This document shows positions 1 to 10,277 of a DNA stretch of 16,957 bases, in pieces. The position numbers and the translations under genes were made by a program. The stretch is from Endothia cerciana. Its lineage: Eukaryota; Ascomycota; Sordariomycetes; Diaporthales; Cryphonectriaceae. The notes beneath the pieces were generated by a model. It was given only the letters and a program-made list of their open reading frames with translations. It was not told where the DNA came from and did no database searches. Where the stretch lies: NCBI GenBank assembly GCA_026119935.1, contig JALRMH010000122.1:1-16957 (forward strand), given 5' to 3'. Position 1 is the first letter of the stretch; the number at the start of each line of letters is the position of its first letter.

Positions 1-300
1 AATAAGCTAAAGTAGATTATAATAAAATCTCTAAAAACGAATATTTAAAATAATAAAGAAAAAAAATATTCTTTTTATCTATTAGAACGAACTCTGTTGA
101 AAAAGAAGAAGAAAGATATAATTTTTTTTAAAAGGAATAAAATCTAATAGTAATAAAAAAAAGAAAAAAGGTGTAATCTCTTTTCTAAAATGAATCAAAT
201 CTATAACTTGAAGAAAAAAAAAAGGAAAAAAAAAGTAGGCAGCCTTTTTTTTAAAAACTAATCAAGTCTAGTAGCAAAAGTAATTTAAATAATAGAGAGA
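1..300. other. AT-rich left edge, no gene seen
   Basis: This stretch is mostly A/T with long purine runs on the plus strand (for example 112-180 and 205-238). I find no frame that reads like protein. Two degenerate copies of the window's recurrent palindromic motif lie here, at about 193-213 and 258-271. The second reads CTAATCAAGTCTAG. The combination of purine tract and motif matches the composition of the proposed introns of the minus-strand gene further right. This could therefore be intron or UTR remnant, or the edge of a mobile element. No terminal inverted repeat could be paired with the right side of the window. Confidence 0.4.
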
Positions 301-317
301 GCTTATAGTATAAAGGA

Positions 318-3300
318 GATAGCTGCCTCTACCCTCCTTGCTTATACTGCTTTATAAAGAGCAGAGTAAAACTACCTTGCTTATTTAGCTTTATTCTTAT
401 TTAGCTTGTTATTAAGCCTACCTCTTCTACTATCTATATTAATATATTTTTAAGCATACTCTTTTTAGAAAAAGCAAATAGCTTTTTCTAGCGCCTTTAT
501 TATCTATACTAGATTAATAAGTACCTGCTTATTATTAACCCTAGGCTATTTATTAAAGCTAACTTAAAATAAATTAGTAAGATATATAATATAAATAGCA
601 GTAGTAGTTGCTTTCTCTCTATCTCTACCTAGTATATAATTACTTTTAAGTTTGTCTACTTAGTAGATATAGCTAATAGTATAAGTAAGGATAGCAAAGC
701 TATTTAAAAAGATATTAAGGCTAAGTGCTATAAAGGGCTGTATATAGTACTTACTCTATATAACAAGGTGAAGGAGGTTATAAAGCTAGAAGGGCTAGAT
801 AAGTATAGAGAGCTGCTTAGATTCTACAGCTTATATTAGTATATAAAAGCTATCTAGGATAAGGTCTAGATTAGCTATATATATGTTCTAGAGGGCTTAT
901 ACTTTTTAAAGAGAGATATAGCTAGGCTGTAAGAGGGCTTAGATGTAGTAGTAGTAGACGCTGAAATACTTATTCTAGAGCAGCGCTTGTGCTTTTAAAG
1001 TCTATAGAATAGACTATAAGTAGGTCTTATATAATATAATAAAGAAGGTCTGAATAGTATTATAATCTCTTCTTTAAGCTTTAGCTTAAGCTATCTAGAG
1101 GTTAAAGATATAGAAGCTGAGGTAAAAGCAGGGTAGTTTAAAGTGTATAGACTATAAAGATTAAATAAAAAAGAACTTAGTGCTGTCTAGGTTTAGCGTA
1201 ATAAAGATATAAGAGCTAGTATAAGCTTTTATAAATACTGTAAAGTAGCCTTAGAAAGTATAGAGGAGCGTGTCCTTCTTTATTATAGCTATAGCTTAGC
1301 GCTGCTAGGCCTAGCAGTAGCGTATAGTAAAAGGCTTTTTATACTATAAAATCTCTATAGCACCTGCTAGGGCGCTAAGCACCTAGCTCTGCAAGATAGA
1401 GTTAATAAAGGCAGATCAAGGTATATTACTATATATATAAGTAAAGATAGGAGTAGGTATTAGCAGGGCTTAGTCAAAGCTATAGTTGCGCTTATAAGCC
1501 TTAGTACTATATAGCTTATATGCAAGTGTAAAAATTATATCTAGGTTAGTAATTAAAAGGCAGCAGGTCTAATTCTGCTTCTATAGCACTAGGTTAAAGA
1601 CTTTGAATATAGCGTTAGCTAAGGATTATAAGAGCGTTAGTACTTTATAGCTCTTAATATTTAACAAGTAGTAGTAGAGGGAGTGTAGCAGGTTATAGTT
1701 ATACTCGACTATAATAGATTAGAGTTCGAGGGTAAAGGCTGAGCAGAGCAGGCTAAAGACAGCAGCTTTATCTCCTCTAGCTTTATATTAACTAGCAGCT
1801 ATAGCTGCTAAAGCCTGCTAGTATTTCTTTAAGATTAGGCTATTAATAAATATATTAAAACTAAATATAATATAGAGTTAATAAATACTAAGTATATATA
1901 TATCTTAGACTTAGTCTGAGAAACTAATAATATAGATAATATTAGGGCAGAGGTAAAGGAAGTTCTAGTTCTAGTGCTTACTATAGAAAAAGACTATACT
2001 AAGCTCCTTATATATACTGCTAAGGTTAAGGCCTGCTATTTTCTCTACCAGGCGTTCTACTCCTTCCTCCTCTGCCTCTTCTGCCTTCTCTGCCTCTTCT
2101 ACCTTCTCTACCTCCTCTGCCTTCTCCTCTAGTCTAGAGCCTTCTACTTCTATTACCCCCTCCTCTTCCTGCTAGTACAGCTACTAGCAAGCGCTGCAGT
2201 GCTGCAGCTGCACTTATATATAGCAGGCCTATAGCTATAGCGAGAGCTTAAGCTAGTCGCTAGAATAAGACAGCTTCAAGAGGTGCTATAAAGCCTAAGT
2301 AGTATAAGTCTGCAGGATACACTCCTCTAGACTAAAGAAGTTATTAAGATCTAGCTATACTTTGCTAAAGTATAGTAGCTCTATAGTAGTGCGAGTATAA
2401 AGGCAGTTATAAGCAACTAGCTGCTTAAAAATAAAAAAATAGTAGCTGCTAGCAGTAAGGAAGAGTTGGTTTAAAGAATATATAAGTATAAGAAAAAATA
2501 GAGTATACTGCCTGTTAGTAAGCAAGAAAGGCTTAAAGGGTTAAAGCTTATAATAGAGCAGAGTATTTAAGTCTAGCTTAGTAAAAAGAGTAAAGAAAAT
2601 AATAATCTCTTGCTATATACTATATAAAAAGAGCATAGTATTTATATTAGTATTCAAGTAGTAAGTAATATATATTATATAATGCTGCTAAGCCTAATCA
2701 AGCTTTTTACTTATATAATAGTAGCTGCTTATAGTTCTATATTTATATTTATAATAATATATAGCTTATTAGCAGCGCTAGTCTTTAATAAATTTAAGAA
2801 AGCGAAAGCCTAGCTTAGAAAAGGCTACTATATACTTATTAAAAGTCTAGAAGATATTCTTATAGAAATTATATATTTTAATATAAAGGATAAGCTATAG
2901 AGTAAGCTAGTCTGAATACTAATTAATAAGCTTAAAAGTCGTAATATTATAAAGGCTGTACTTTATAAAGGAACGCGTTTAAAAGTTAGATAGTATAAGC
3001 TTATTCTAGCTCTATATAAAGTAGTGCTCCTACTGCTAAGCAGGGCGGTTAATAAGCTTCTTTTTAATATAATATAGGTAGTCCTGTTTGTAAAAGAGCG
3101 AGATGGGTTCGCCTTTATTATCGTCGTCATCCTCCTCCTCCTCCTTATTCTGCCTACGCTGCAGGAAGTCTACTAGGGCAAAGTCCACCTAGAACTAGTC
3201 TAGGTAGAGGAGGGCTAGCGCTAGGCAGCAGAGATACTGCTAGTAGAGCTTAGATAAGGCGTCCTCAGGCTAGCTGCTAAACAGAGTATTCTTAGTGCTA

Positions 3301-5570
3301 TAGGCCTAGAAGAATAACAAGAGCTAGGCAAACTTTTAAAAGAACTTATTACAGAAGCCTAGAAGCTAGTCTTATAAAAGCTTAAAGAACTTGCTACTAA
3401 TAAACTCCTTATAATATATATAGTAATAGCCTTCTTTATATTAAAGCTTTAGCTAAAAGGCTATTATCTAGGCAAAGATCAATGCTTATAAAGATATATA
3501 AGACTAGTATAAATAAGCTAGCATTATAGCTTATAAAGTAAGAAGGAAGTATTTTATATAAAAGATATTAAAGTTACTATTAGCTAGGGTATTAGTTATA
3601 GAGTAGAGTAGATATAAATATTTATTATATTATTATTATTATTACTGCTATAGTACTGTTCTTGCTTTTTATTCTAGCAGTGCTTCTTTTTTATATTTAT
3701 AATATTTAGCTATAGGGTTAAAATATAGGAAGAAGATATAAAGGGTATTCTACACAGGTATAGATTCGATAGAGCCTAGTATAAGGTTTTTAGTTAAGTA
3801 GGGCTTAATATTCCTCTCTTTCCTAATATAATAATATAAATTCTAATAGATTATAATAATAAAGAGAGGTAGAGTTAATAGCGAGAAGTAGCACTATATA
3901 AACACTGCAAAGCTTTAAACCTTTATAACCTATAAGTTAATATCTTATATATAATAAATATAAGTATTAAGTAAGGCTTTTAATATATAGTCTTCCGACT
4001 TTTATAAAGAGAGAGGCTAGCTATAGTAGTAGTCTTTATAAAGAAGCTTATAGTAGTTAAGTATAAAGCTTTTAGTAAAGTCTGATTAGGTAAAGGGGCG
4101 GTTAAAGTATAATAGAAACTAAAGTCTCTCTATAATAGAGTATCTAGAGAGGTCCTTTTTTATATAAGTAAGTGCTTAGGCTATAATAGAAAGAGTATAA
4201 GGATAAAGACACTCTTCTTAAAGCTTTAAGTAGTCTATTTAATATATATAAAAGATTAGTCACTCGAGCTTTAATAGATTATATAATAATAAGACTTAAG
4301 AGAAGTAGCTAGGCCTATTATAAGAGTAATAAAGCAGGTTCACTTCTCAGAGAATATTAGCTGCTTATTTCCTTACGCTATAAAGCATCTGCGCTTGCAG
4401 AAAAATATTATATATATATAGCTAGTCAAGTATAAGGATCTCTTCTCTGTCTTTATTATTACTGTCCTTAGAACCTAGCAAGCTAGATAACAAGTTGCTA
4501 TTGCTAAGCCTGCTAAGGTCACTACCTTAGCTAGCCTAGCTAAGGCTGTTTAAGCTATTATCTTTATTAGAATTATTAATAAGACCTAGCTCCTCTTCTT
4601 TTATAACTATATCTTCATTGCTAGCTTTAAAAGCGTTTGTATTACTGCTAGGGCTAATAAAGCTAGGCTAGTCTAGGCTGTTGTTTTTACAAACATCTTT
4701 GATAGAATCTAACACCTTTTCCTCTATAATTATATCTTTATAACTACCTTCTTGCTCACCTTCTAAACTCTTTAAAGTAAAACTAGACGCAGGCTAGACT
4801 AGTAATAGAGATCCTATAATAGCTAGATAAAAGAGCTGCTATAATAAGTAAGGGGAGTGCTATAGCAGCAGCTAGAAAAAGGATAAGGATAAGTAGTTGC
4901 TATAGCTGAATAGCTAGGAGCTGATAGATAAAGTAGCTTATAAGACCTGCAGGTTAATGCTAGATTAAAACCCGCTTTCTATAGTTATATACACCCTTTT
5001 GCTTTAGCAGAGGAAGGCTTAATAGATAAGATTAGTCTAAGCAAGGCTTTATTAAACTCAATATTCCTTTTATGCTTGTACTTCTTATTAGCGCTTGCAG
5101 CAGCGCTATTACTGCTTATAATTAGCTTACTATTATTCAGCTATTATAAGTCTAGCAGATATAGCAAATCTATATAAATAGTAAAGAAATAAGTTAGCAA
5201 AGTAAATAGATTATACTAAAGCTTTGCTTATAAATAAGAAGTAATAGAGAAGATATAAAGAAGGGTTGATATAAAAGATATATTATTAATAAAGCATTAA
5301 ATAGCTAGAATCAGGCTCTACTAGTTGAATCTTATTTAAAAAGGTATATTAAGCTATTTTATAATTAAATCTTCTTAACCCTTTAAAAGAGGTAAATCTA
5401 GCAATAAATATAAATAAAGAAGCTTTTACTCCTCTAGTATAAAGCTTTAGAATAGAAAGAACTAAGTATCTTTTGCTTATTAATAGATAAAGTAAACTAA
5501 AATAATTATTAGTTATAGCAAGAGTTTATTATATATATAGGTTTAGCAGAGAATAGCTATATTATTTCCT
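318..5570 (+). pseudogene. Giant RIP-decayed ORF, about 1,750 codons, unrecognised protein
   Basis: One reading frame (codon starts divisible by 3) reads as protein-like sequence across about 5.2 kb. Frame register was checked at 318, 768, 1740, 2913, 4083 and 5451. In-frame stops are nearly all TAG/TAA, as expected from CAG/CAA or TGG after C-to-T change at CpA. Only four TGA were found (1740, 1917, 2913, 4083). TGA rarity alone is weak evidence because TG is depleted everywhere. The stronger evidence is residue texture: long helical stretches rich in K/E/L, such as KVKEVIKLEGLDKYRELL near 768 and VNRLY...RVDIKDILLIKH near 5200-5300. The opposite strand at 770-900 reads poorly. Stretches at 2200-2500 and 4800-4950 look coiled-coil-like once TAG/TAA are read as Gln. 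The segment 1740-2160 is uncertain and may hold an intron or frameshift. No ATG can be fixed as the start. I recognise no domain. It is convergent with the minus-strand gene. It could be a transposon ORF or a duplicated host gene. Confidence 0.5.
2041..2165 (+). repeat. CT-rich low-complexity repeat inside the plus-strand pseudogene
   Basis: Imperfect repeats of CTGCCTCTT / CTACCTTCT make an almost pure pyrimidine tract. In the main frame it would encode a Leu/Cys/Phe run, which looks unnatural. In the next frames it would encode Ser/Ala/Thr-rich or Pro/Leu-rich linker. This suggests either a frameshift around here or a low-complexity linker. The pyrimidine bias could also mark an unrecognised intron. 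Confidence 0.6.
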
Positions 5571-5655
5571 TTTTTTACCCTTTTAAACTTAATTATCTCT
5601 ATAAAGTAAATATTATCTCGCTTCTTCCCTTTTTTTTTTTTTTAACTTTTTAGAT
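5571..5655 (+). other. Convergent junction with pyrimidine tract and palindromic motif copies
   Basis: This short junction lies between the ends of the two decayed genes. It contains a T/C-rich tract ending TTTTTTAACTTTTTAG at about 5639-5653. That looks like a plus-strand branch site and 3' splice site (TAAC, then T-run, then TAG). Copies of the recurrent palindrome lie at 5585-5600 (AAACTTAATTATCTCT) and 5652-5667 (AGATTTAATTGCCTTT). It could be an intron of the plus-strand gene or shared 3' flank. No terminator or polyadenylation signal can be called with confidence. Confidence 0.35.
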
Positions 5656-5757
5656 TTAATTGCCTTTAAAAACGCTTTTACAAGTGATCTCTTCCTATGC
5701 CTTAACTCTTCTCTAGTAAGTAGCCTCCTTCTAAATATTATAGTTAGAGAGGGTGCA

Positions 5758-5994
5758 GCTGTCTTTATACTGCTTACTAGCAAAGATAAGGCGCTAGCTA
5801 GGCTTGATATTATCTGCTGTATTCTAGATCTTAGCTTTAGCGTTATTAGTAGTATAGCTGTCCTTATACTATTTGCTAGCGAAGATAAGGCGCTGGCTAA
5901 GCTTGATATTATCCGCTATATCCTAGATTTTAGCCTTAGTATTATTAGTAGCGCAGCTATCTTTATACTGCTTGCTAGCAAAGATAAAGCGCTA
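5758..5994 (-). repeat. 99-bp tandem repeat (2.4 copies) encoding a 33-residue unit
   Basis: Copies lie at 5758-5856, 5857-5955 and 5956-5994 (partial). Copies 1 and 2 differ at 17 positions, every one a transition (C/T or G/A). Nine of the 17 fall on the wobble position of the minus-strand frame that reads FASKQYKDS, which supports that frame as the coding one. In it, CAG and TAG alternate at two equivalent codons. The unit length is a multiple of three, so frame is preserved. The plus strand is also open here for over 100 codons, but its first codon position carries the differences, so I regard it as antisense. Confidence 0.75.
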
Positions 5995-6099
5995 TTAGTC
6001 TAAAGGTTATCTGCAGCTTTAACTTTAGAAGAGATAGGCCTGCCTTATAGCTGCACTACTTATATAAGGAAATAGCGCTTTCTGCTTTCTGTAGCAAGT

Positions 6100-6167
6100 G
6101 GACTTAATTATACTTATAAAGTGCTGATTACGCCTTTTTTTTTTTTTTTCTAACCTAATTAAATCTA
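6100..6167. repeat. Palindromic pair in the last exon/intron region
   Basis: A forward copy GGACTTAATTATACTT (6100-6115) and an inverse copy AACCTAATTAAATCTA (6152-6167) flank a 36-nt spacer with a T-run (6135-6149). The arrangement matches the intronic pairs of the same gene. No clear splice sites border it, so whether it marks an intron is open. Confidence 0.6.
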
Positions 6168-6394
6168 GTCTTTGCTAATTAACAGAAATTTTATAAAGAG
6201 ATTAAAAAGAGTAAGGGTTAGGCCTAGTAGGCATATATATCTTTTATAGAGCTATAAAATATAAAAAGGCTTTAGCCTAGAATCTATCTATTACTAATTA
6301 TTAGAATAAGCAGTATAATAAGTGCTTTATATAAAAGGTGCTAATATAAGAGGATCTCTGCCTGACTATATTATAACTAAGCCTTAACAAGGCT

Positions 6395-6482
6395 CTAAGA
6401 AAGACAAATAATATAAGAAGAGTAGAAGATAGCAAAGAAGAAAAAAAGGTTAGCTAAAACGCTGCCTGCTCTGCTCACTCAC
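6395..6482 (-). other. Proposed intron 5 (88 nt), consensus splice sites, no palindromic insert
   Basis: It starts GTGAGT (6482-6477), has a GCTAAC branch-like site near 6450, a long pyrimidine tract and ends CTTTCTTAG (6395). Its phase matches both neighbours (2/2). This is the only proposed intron of the gene without the recurrent palindrome, and it has the classic short length of fungal introns. Confidence 0.6.
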
Positions 6483-7889
6483 TTTCTAGCTTTCTTAGCC
6501 TTCCTAGCCTTCCTAGCCTTCTTAATAAGCAAGGTGCTAGCTAATCTAGTGCTGTTCTAAGCGGATCCCTTTTGCTTACAGCCTTAGAGGATAAGGGCTA
6601 AGATTTCATCAAGACTCTAATTATAATTCACCTTAGCCTAAGCGCAACCTGAGCAGCAGATAGGTATAAGAGTAGGTGCAGACGCCTGCACTCCCTTGTC
6701 TATATTTATCTCAGCCTCCTGCTTAGCCTCCTCTTTAGCCTCCTCCTTAGCCTCCTTCTCAGCCTACTCAGCCCTTTCTTTATGCACTGACGCCTGCTTA
6801 TGCTTAGACCCGGGCATCTCGACTACGCCTATATTCTTATCTGATAGGACGTTTAATAATGCTGACAGGCCCTCTAACAAGTCCTCTAGCGCAAGGATAG
6901 GTAACTTCTCTAAAGCTAGGGTAAGTATAGGTAACTCCTTTAGAGTATTAAGAACTATAGCTGCGTCTTTCGCCTTTTATCTGCAGGAACTACTCGCCCT
7001 TACTAGAGTACTTGCTAGCTATATATTAGTAAATACTATAAGTATCTGTATATATATAGAGCGCACTACTACTTAGCTAACTAGGTCTAGTGTATTGCGC
7101 ATTTTAATTATAAAGCTGTAATCCTTCTCTATGCTCTTATAAATAGCCTTAATAGCTATAACTATAATATCTTAGTTAATATTATTATAATTAATGCTAT
7201 GTATCTTTTAAAAGACAACTAGCGATAATAAGTTCTGTAATAGTATTGCGATCTGCTTATTAGTTAAGTTTATATCTTTTTTATTATTAGTATTTAAATT
7301 ATAAAGCAAGATAAAGAGGCTAGCGATAGTAGAGTAGTACTAGCTAGACTTAATATAATAAGCTAGATTATACTTCTTAATACAGGCTAGCAGGTTTTTA
7401 ATCTATATATATTAGTTGAACGACTAGCTTAACTAGTACTAGACGAACTTAAAAGCGATAATCTTCTGCATATTATTATTTATCTAGTGCAGGATAGAAC
7501 TCTTTGCTAATAGCTGTGCTACTTACTTCACTATAATCCTAAGCTCTTAAATATTATTATAAATGTTATTAACCTTAATCAGAACCTAGTCTACTAGCTT
7601 CTTCTAACTTATATAGATAATCTAGTAAAACGCTTGAATTATATAGTTATAATTCTAATAGTATAATAGACAAATACTACGCTAGTAGCAAATATAGAGG
7701 TTAAGGCTAATAATTTATAAATTAAAAGATAAGATAATAATATTAATATTCTTCTAGAAGTTAGTAAACTGCTTTTAAGCAGATATATATTCTAAATGCA
7801 TTATCTTAGCATTATAGTTGATAACCTTTAGCTTAATCTTATGCATTAAAGCATATAAGCGACTAGAGATATATTAGTATATATATAGC
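6483..7889 (-). pseudogene. Exon 5 of the minus-strand giant pseudogene
   Basis: This exon has 1407 nt, entered and left in phase 2, with only TAG/TAA breaks. The first two thirds are Asn/Ile/Lys-rich and helical. Around 7000-6850 the sequence is well preserved (LPILTLALEKLPILALEDLL). It is followed by a charged repeat, a short Cys-containing segment (PICCSGCA near 6650) and a basic tail KKARKARKAKKARK (about 6525-6485). The donor overlaps the last codon: GTGAGT from 6482. If it were not spliced, the frame would end at TGA (6481-6479). Because the next exon reads well in the matching phase, splicing is favoured. Confidence 0.55.
6713..6778 (-). repeat. EAK-type charged repeat coding segment in exon 5
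   Basis: Short DNA repeats of GCCTCCT(C/G)(C/T)TTA on the plus strand correspond on the minus strand to AEKEAKEEAKEEAKQEAE. This would be a single charged alpha helix or coiled coil. The plus-strand open frame here is only its antisense shadow. Stops are absent because the repeat contains mostly GAG/GCT/AAG codons, which CpA-directed mutation cannot turn into stops. Confidence 0.65.
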
Positions 7890-8243
7890 CTTTCTTTTTT
7901 TTTCTCTTTTTTTTTAATTAGGTTTTTTTAGCCTGTTAAACTTAATTATATCCTTAAAGTGCAGATGTCTTAAAAGAAGAAGCAGCTGCTAATAAAAGGA
8001 GGGGGTTTTTAAATATAATTAAGTTTAGCTAGGCTAGGATGAAAATAGGCTGCTTTTTTTTTAATTTTTTTTATAAATTTTTTTTTTTTTTTTTTTTAAT
8101 ATAGCTAAACTTAATTATATCTAAAAATAGTATATCCTAGCCTTTTTTAGACGTAATTAAATCTAACACTAGTAAAAAAAGAAGAAAAAAAAGAAGGGAA
8201 ATAAAAAAGAGAAGAGGGTAATAGATTAGAGTAAAAGACTTAC
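7890..8243 (-). other. Proposed intron 4 (354 nt), contains four motif copies
   Basis: It starts with the consensus donor GTAAGT at 8243 and joins phase 2 to phase 2 at AAAG (7891-7890). Motif copies lie at 7938-7953, 8011-8026, 8107-8122 and 8149-8164 in alternating orientation, with long A/T runs between them. The acceptor lacks a pyrimidine tract, so its exact position is less certain than the donor. Confidence 0.5.
8006..8127. repeat. Inverted repeat in intron 4, 25-bp arms, 24/25 matched
   Basis: The left arm (8006-8030) and right arm (8103-8127) are complementary at 24 of 25 positions. The single mismatch is a transition. Each arm contains the recurrent core (ATATAATTAAGTTTAGCT in the left arm). 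The 72-nt spacer is mostly homopolymeric T/A, including a T-run at about 8078-8098. Transcribed, it would form a long hairpin inside the intron. Confidence 0.7.
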
Positions 8244-10138
8244 TTTTATAAAAACTGCTTATCTATAAAGACAACTATATAGCTGTTAATCTTAAACTTA
8301 TTCTTTATATATTTATTAATAGCATAGAAAAAGAGTAAGAAATAAGCTAGATAGAAGTAAGTATTACTAATATAGTTATTCTAAAGCAGATTATAAAGAT
8401 TATAAATAGCTATATAAATATACTTTATACTACTTTTATCTATCTCAGCTAACTATATAGTATATATAATATTAAAGCAAGGTATACTAGCAGCTTGCTT
8501 ACTATAGCTAGCTTAAGTTCTCTTACTAGTCTTATAAAAGTCCTTTATAAAGATAAATATGCTAGATATTATAACCTTTTAGACCTTTTAATCTAGGCCC
8601 TCTTTTAGTAAACTCTAGGCTATGTTTAAGAAGTAAGTAGTAGTCTTAGAGTCGAGCCTGACAGCAGCCTAGACGTTCTTTATCTGCATATTAGCAATAA
8701 GGTCCTGCTTTATATAGCGCTTATTAAATAGAAGCTTGTGTATAAGGAAGTCTAGCAGTATAAGAGATAATAAGCAGTGATAATGCATATTCAGAAACCC
8801 TGTTAGCTTCCTTAGCACCTGATAGATAGTTGCGCTCTGCGAAAGCGACTTCTTAAACGTCTTGCCCTTCCGCGTGTATAAAGTCTACAGCAACATGTCT
8901 ATAGTAGCCTACAGCATCTGCCCGTTGTCCTTATTTATCTCTACCTCTAGCGTCTAGATGTAGTAGGGGGGGATCTTAGTCACAGGGAAGCTGGTAGAGC
9001 TGTCGGGGAGTATAAGGAGCGTCGATATAGTGCGCTTCGTCTAGGCTATCTAGAACACTATCTCAGCCTCTTAGCTACGCAGCTAAGTAGACTTAAAGCT
9101 CTAGAGGAAAAAGGTGTAGTAGGATAAGATCGACTAAAACTTATTCCTGCCTAGGTCCTTCTTATACTATTTTTAGAACACTTAAAGCATAACCTTCTGC
9201 TCTTTAGTAAGGTTCTGCTAGATAATATCAGGTTTTTTATTTAGCAATATAAAGGAGTTATAAGCTAGGTTATAAATAATCTGCAAGGCTTGCTTCTTAT
9301 TTGCTATATAAAAAATCTCGCTAAAGCTAGATATATTATTAACTATATTATAGAACTTAGCTATATTAGTAAGGTTATTAAATATAAATATAGCAGATAA
9401 GTATATAATATTATACTTTTTAATAAGAAAGATACTTTAATAAAAGTAAGATATAGTATAATATATAATATAGGCTTTATTTAGAAATATTATATTAAAA
9501 ATAAGCTAGGCTATATAGTCTTAAAGATAAAAGCAGGATAAAAGGCTGTACTTAATTATATAACTTATAAGAACTTATAAGCCTACTTTATCTAGGGTAG
9601 CTATAGACTTGCTTTTAATAATAATATAAATTAAGCTGACCTTAATATCTTTAAAGGACTTAGAGAAGATATTCTTTAGAGCTGTAAGTAGCAGGTTGTC
9701 TACTATATTATAGCTACCTGCCTGCTAGGCTTAGAGGTTGAGACTAAGAGGGGCTCTTTTAGACGCAATAAGCGCAAGGGATAAGCTTAACCCTAGTATA
9801 TCACCTACCTCCTTCTCTACTAGCTCTCTCTCTAGCTTCTCGATCAGGTCTATATCGTCCTATAGGCTGTTAGTATTATAGACTAGGCTGTTGTTGTTCT
9901 TTGCAACCTCTCTCTCCTTCTCCTTCTTAATACCCTGCTAGATGCTAGTGATTTTATTACAGAAGTAGCTGTTCAGGTCAGATATAGCAACCTCCTTCCT
10001 ACTAATAATAGAGTATAGGTAGATCTTATCCTCTAGGTTGTCTAAATTATCTAGGTTGTTAAAGGTGAAGCGCAGGTTCTTTAGTGTAAACCAGGCTTAT
10101 AGCATGCTATAAGAATAAATAAAGAGCTTGCAAGCTGT
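8244..10138 (-). pseudogene. Exon 4 of the minus-strand giant pseudogene
   Basis: This is the best-preserved block: about 631 codons in one frame with only TAG/TAA interruptions and no TGA. An early charged, coiled-coil-like stretch (QGIKKEKEREVAKNNN, then a DLIEKLERELVEKE helix) lies around 9930-9810. A long Ile/Leu/Tyr-rich helical part follows. A less mutated central part (about 9100-8700) reads fluently, including ILPDSSTSFPVTKIPPYYI and LYTRKGKTFKKSLSQSATIY. It ends in phase 2 at a consensus donor GTAAGT (from 8243). No catalytic motif or known domain is recognised. Where Tyr is frequent, some may be former His or Cys (CAY or TGY changed by the same mutations), so apparent composition is biased. 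Confidence 0.6.
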
Positions 10139-10277
10139 CTAAAAAAAAAAAAAAAGGAGGGGAAGGGAAAATTAGCGCTGTTAAAATCAATTAGGCTAAA
10201 AAAGAAAAAAGAGGTAAAGAGAAGAAGGAAGGGGTGTTTCTAGGTATAATTAAGTCTAACAAGCTAAAAAAATATAC
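10139..10277 (-). other. Proposed intron 3 (139 nt) with palindromic pair
   Basis: On the minus strand it begins GTATAT and ends in a run of about 15 T followed by AG (10140-10139), a strong 3' splice site. A GCTAAT branch-like site precedes the tract. It joins phase 0 to phase 0. Motif copies lie at 10243-10258 (GGTATAATTAAGTCTA) and, degenerate, at about 10181-10196. Its size and signals are typical of filamentous fungi. Confidence 0.65.

Larger units (their letters stand above)
5656..6394 (-). pseudogene. Last exon(s) of the minus-strand giant pseudogene, with 33-residue repeats
   Basis: The frame begins by completing a Lys codon and reads ALLRLSYNIVRQRSSYISTF, then a helical stretch ending RPNPYSF near 6206. 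After a segment holding two palindrome copies (6152-6167 and 6100-6115), the same frame resumes (CYRKQKALFPYISSAAIRQA) and runs into two and a half copies of a 33-residue repeat containing FASKQYKDS. Either the palindrome segment is translated, or it lies in an intron whose length is a multiple of three. TAG/TAA replace Gln; one repeat copy has TAG exactly where the others keep CAG. A TAA at 5658-5656 may be the original stop or another mutated Gln. The repeat family is not recognised. Confidence 0.5.

Noticed and set aside
5654..6002. Plus-strand stop-free stretch of about 115 codons
   Set aside because: Differences between the 99-bp repeat copies concentrate at its first codon position, which is the wobble position of the minus-strand frame. 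The minus frame also continues in phase from the preceding exon, so this is antisense.
6696..7076. Plus-strand open frame of 126 codons
   Set aside because: It is the antisense of the well-supported minus-strand exon 5. It is open because the EAK-repeat region contains few codons that give plus-strand stops. Its Ser/Leu/Ala repeats are the complement of the EEAK repeats.
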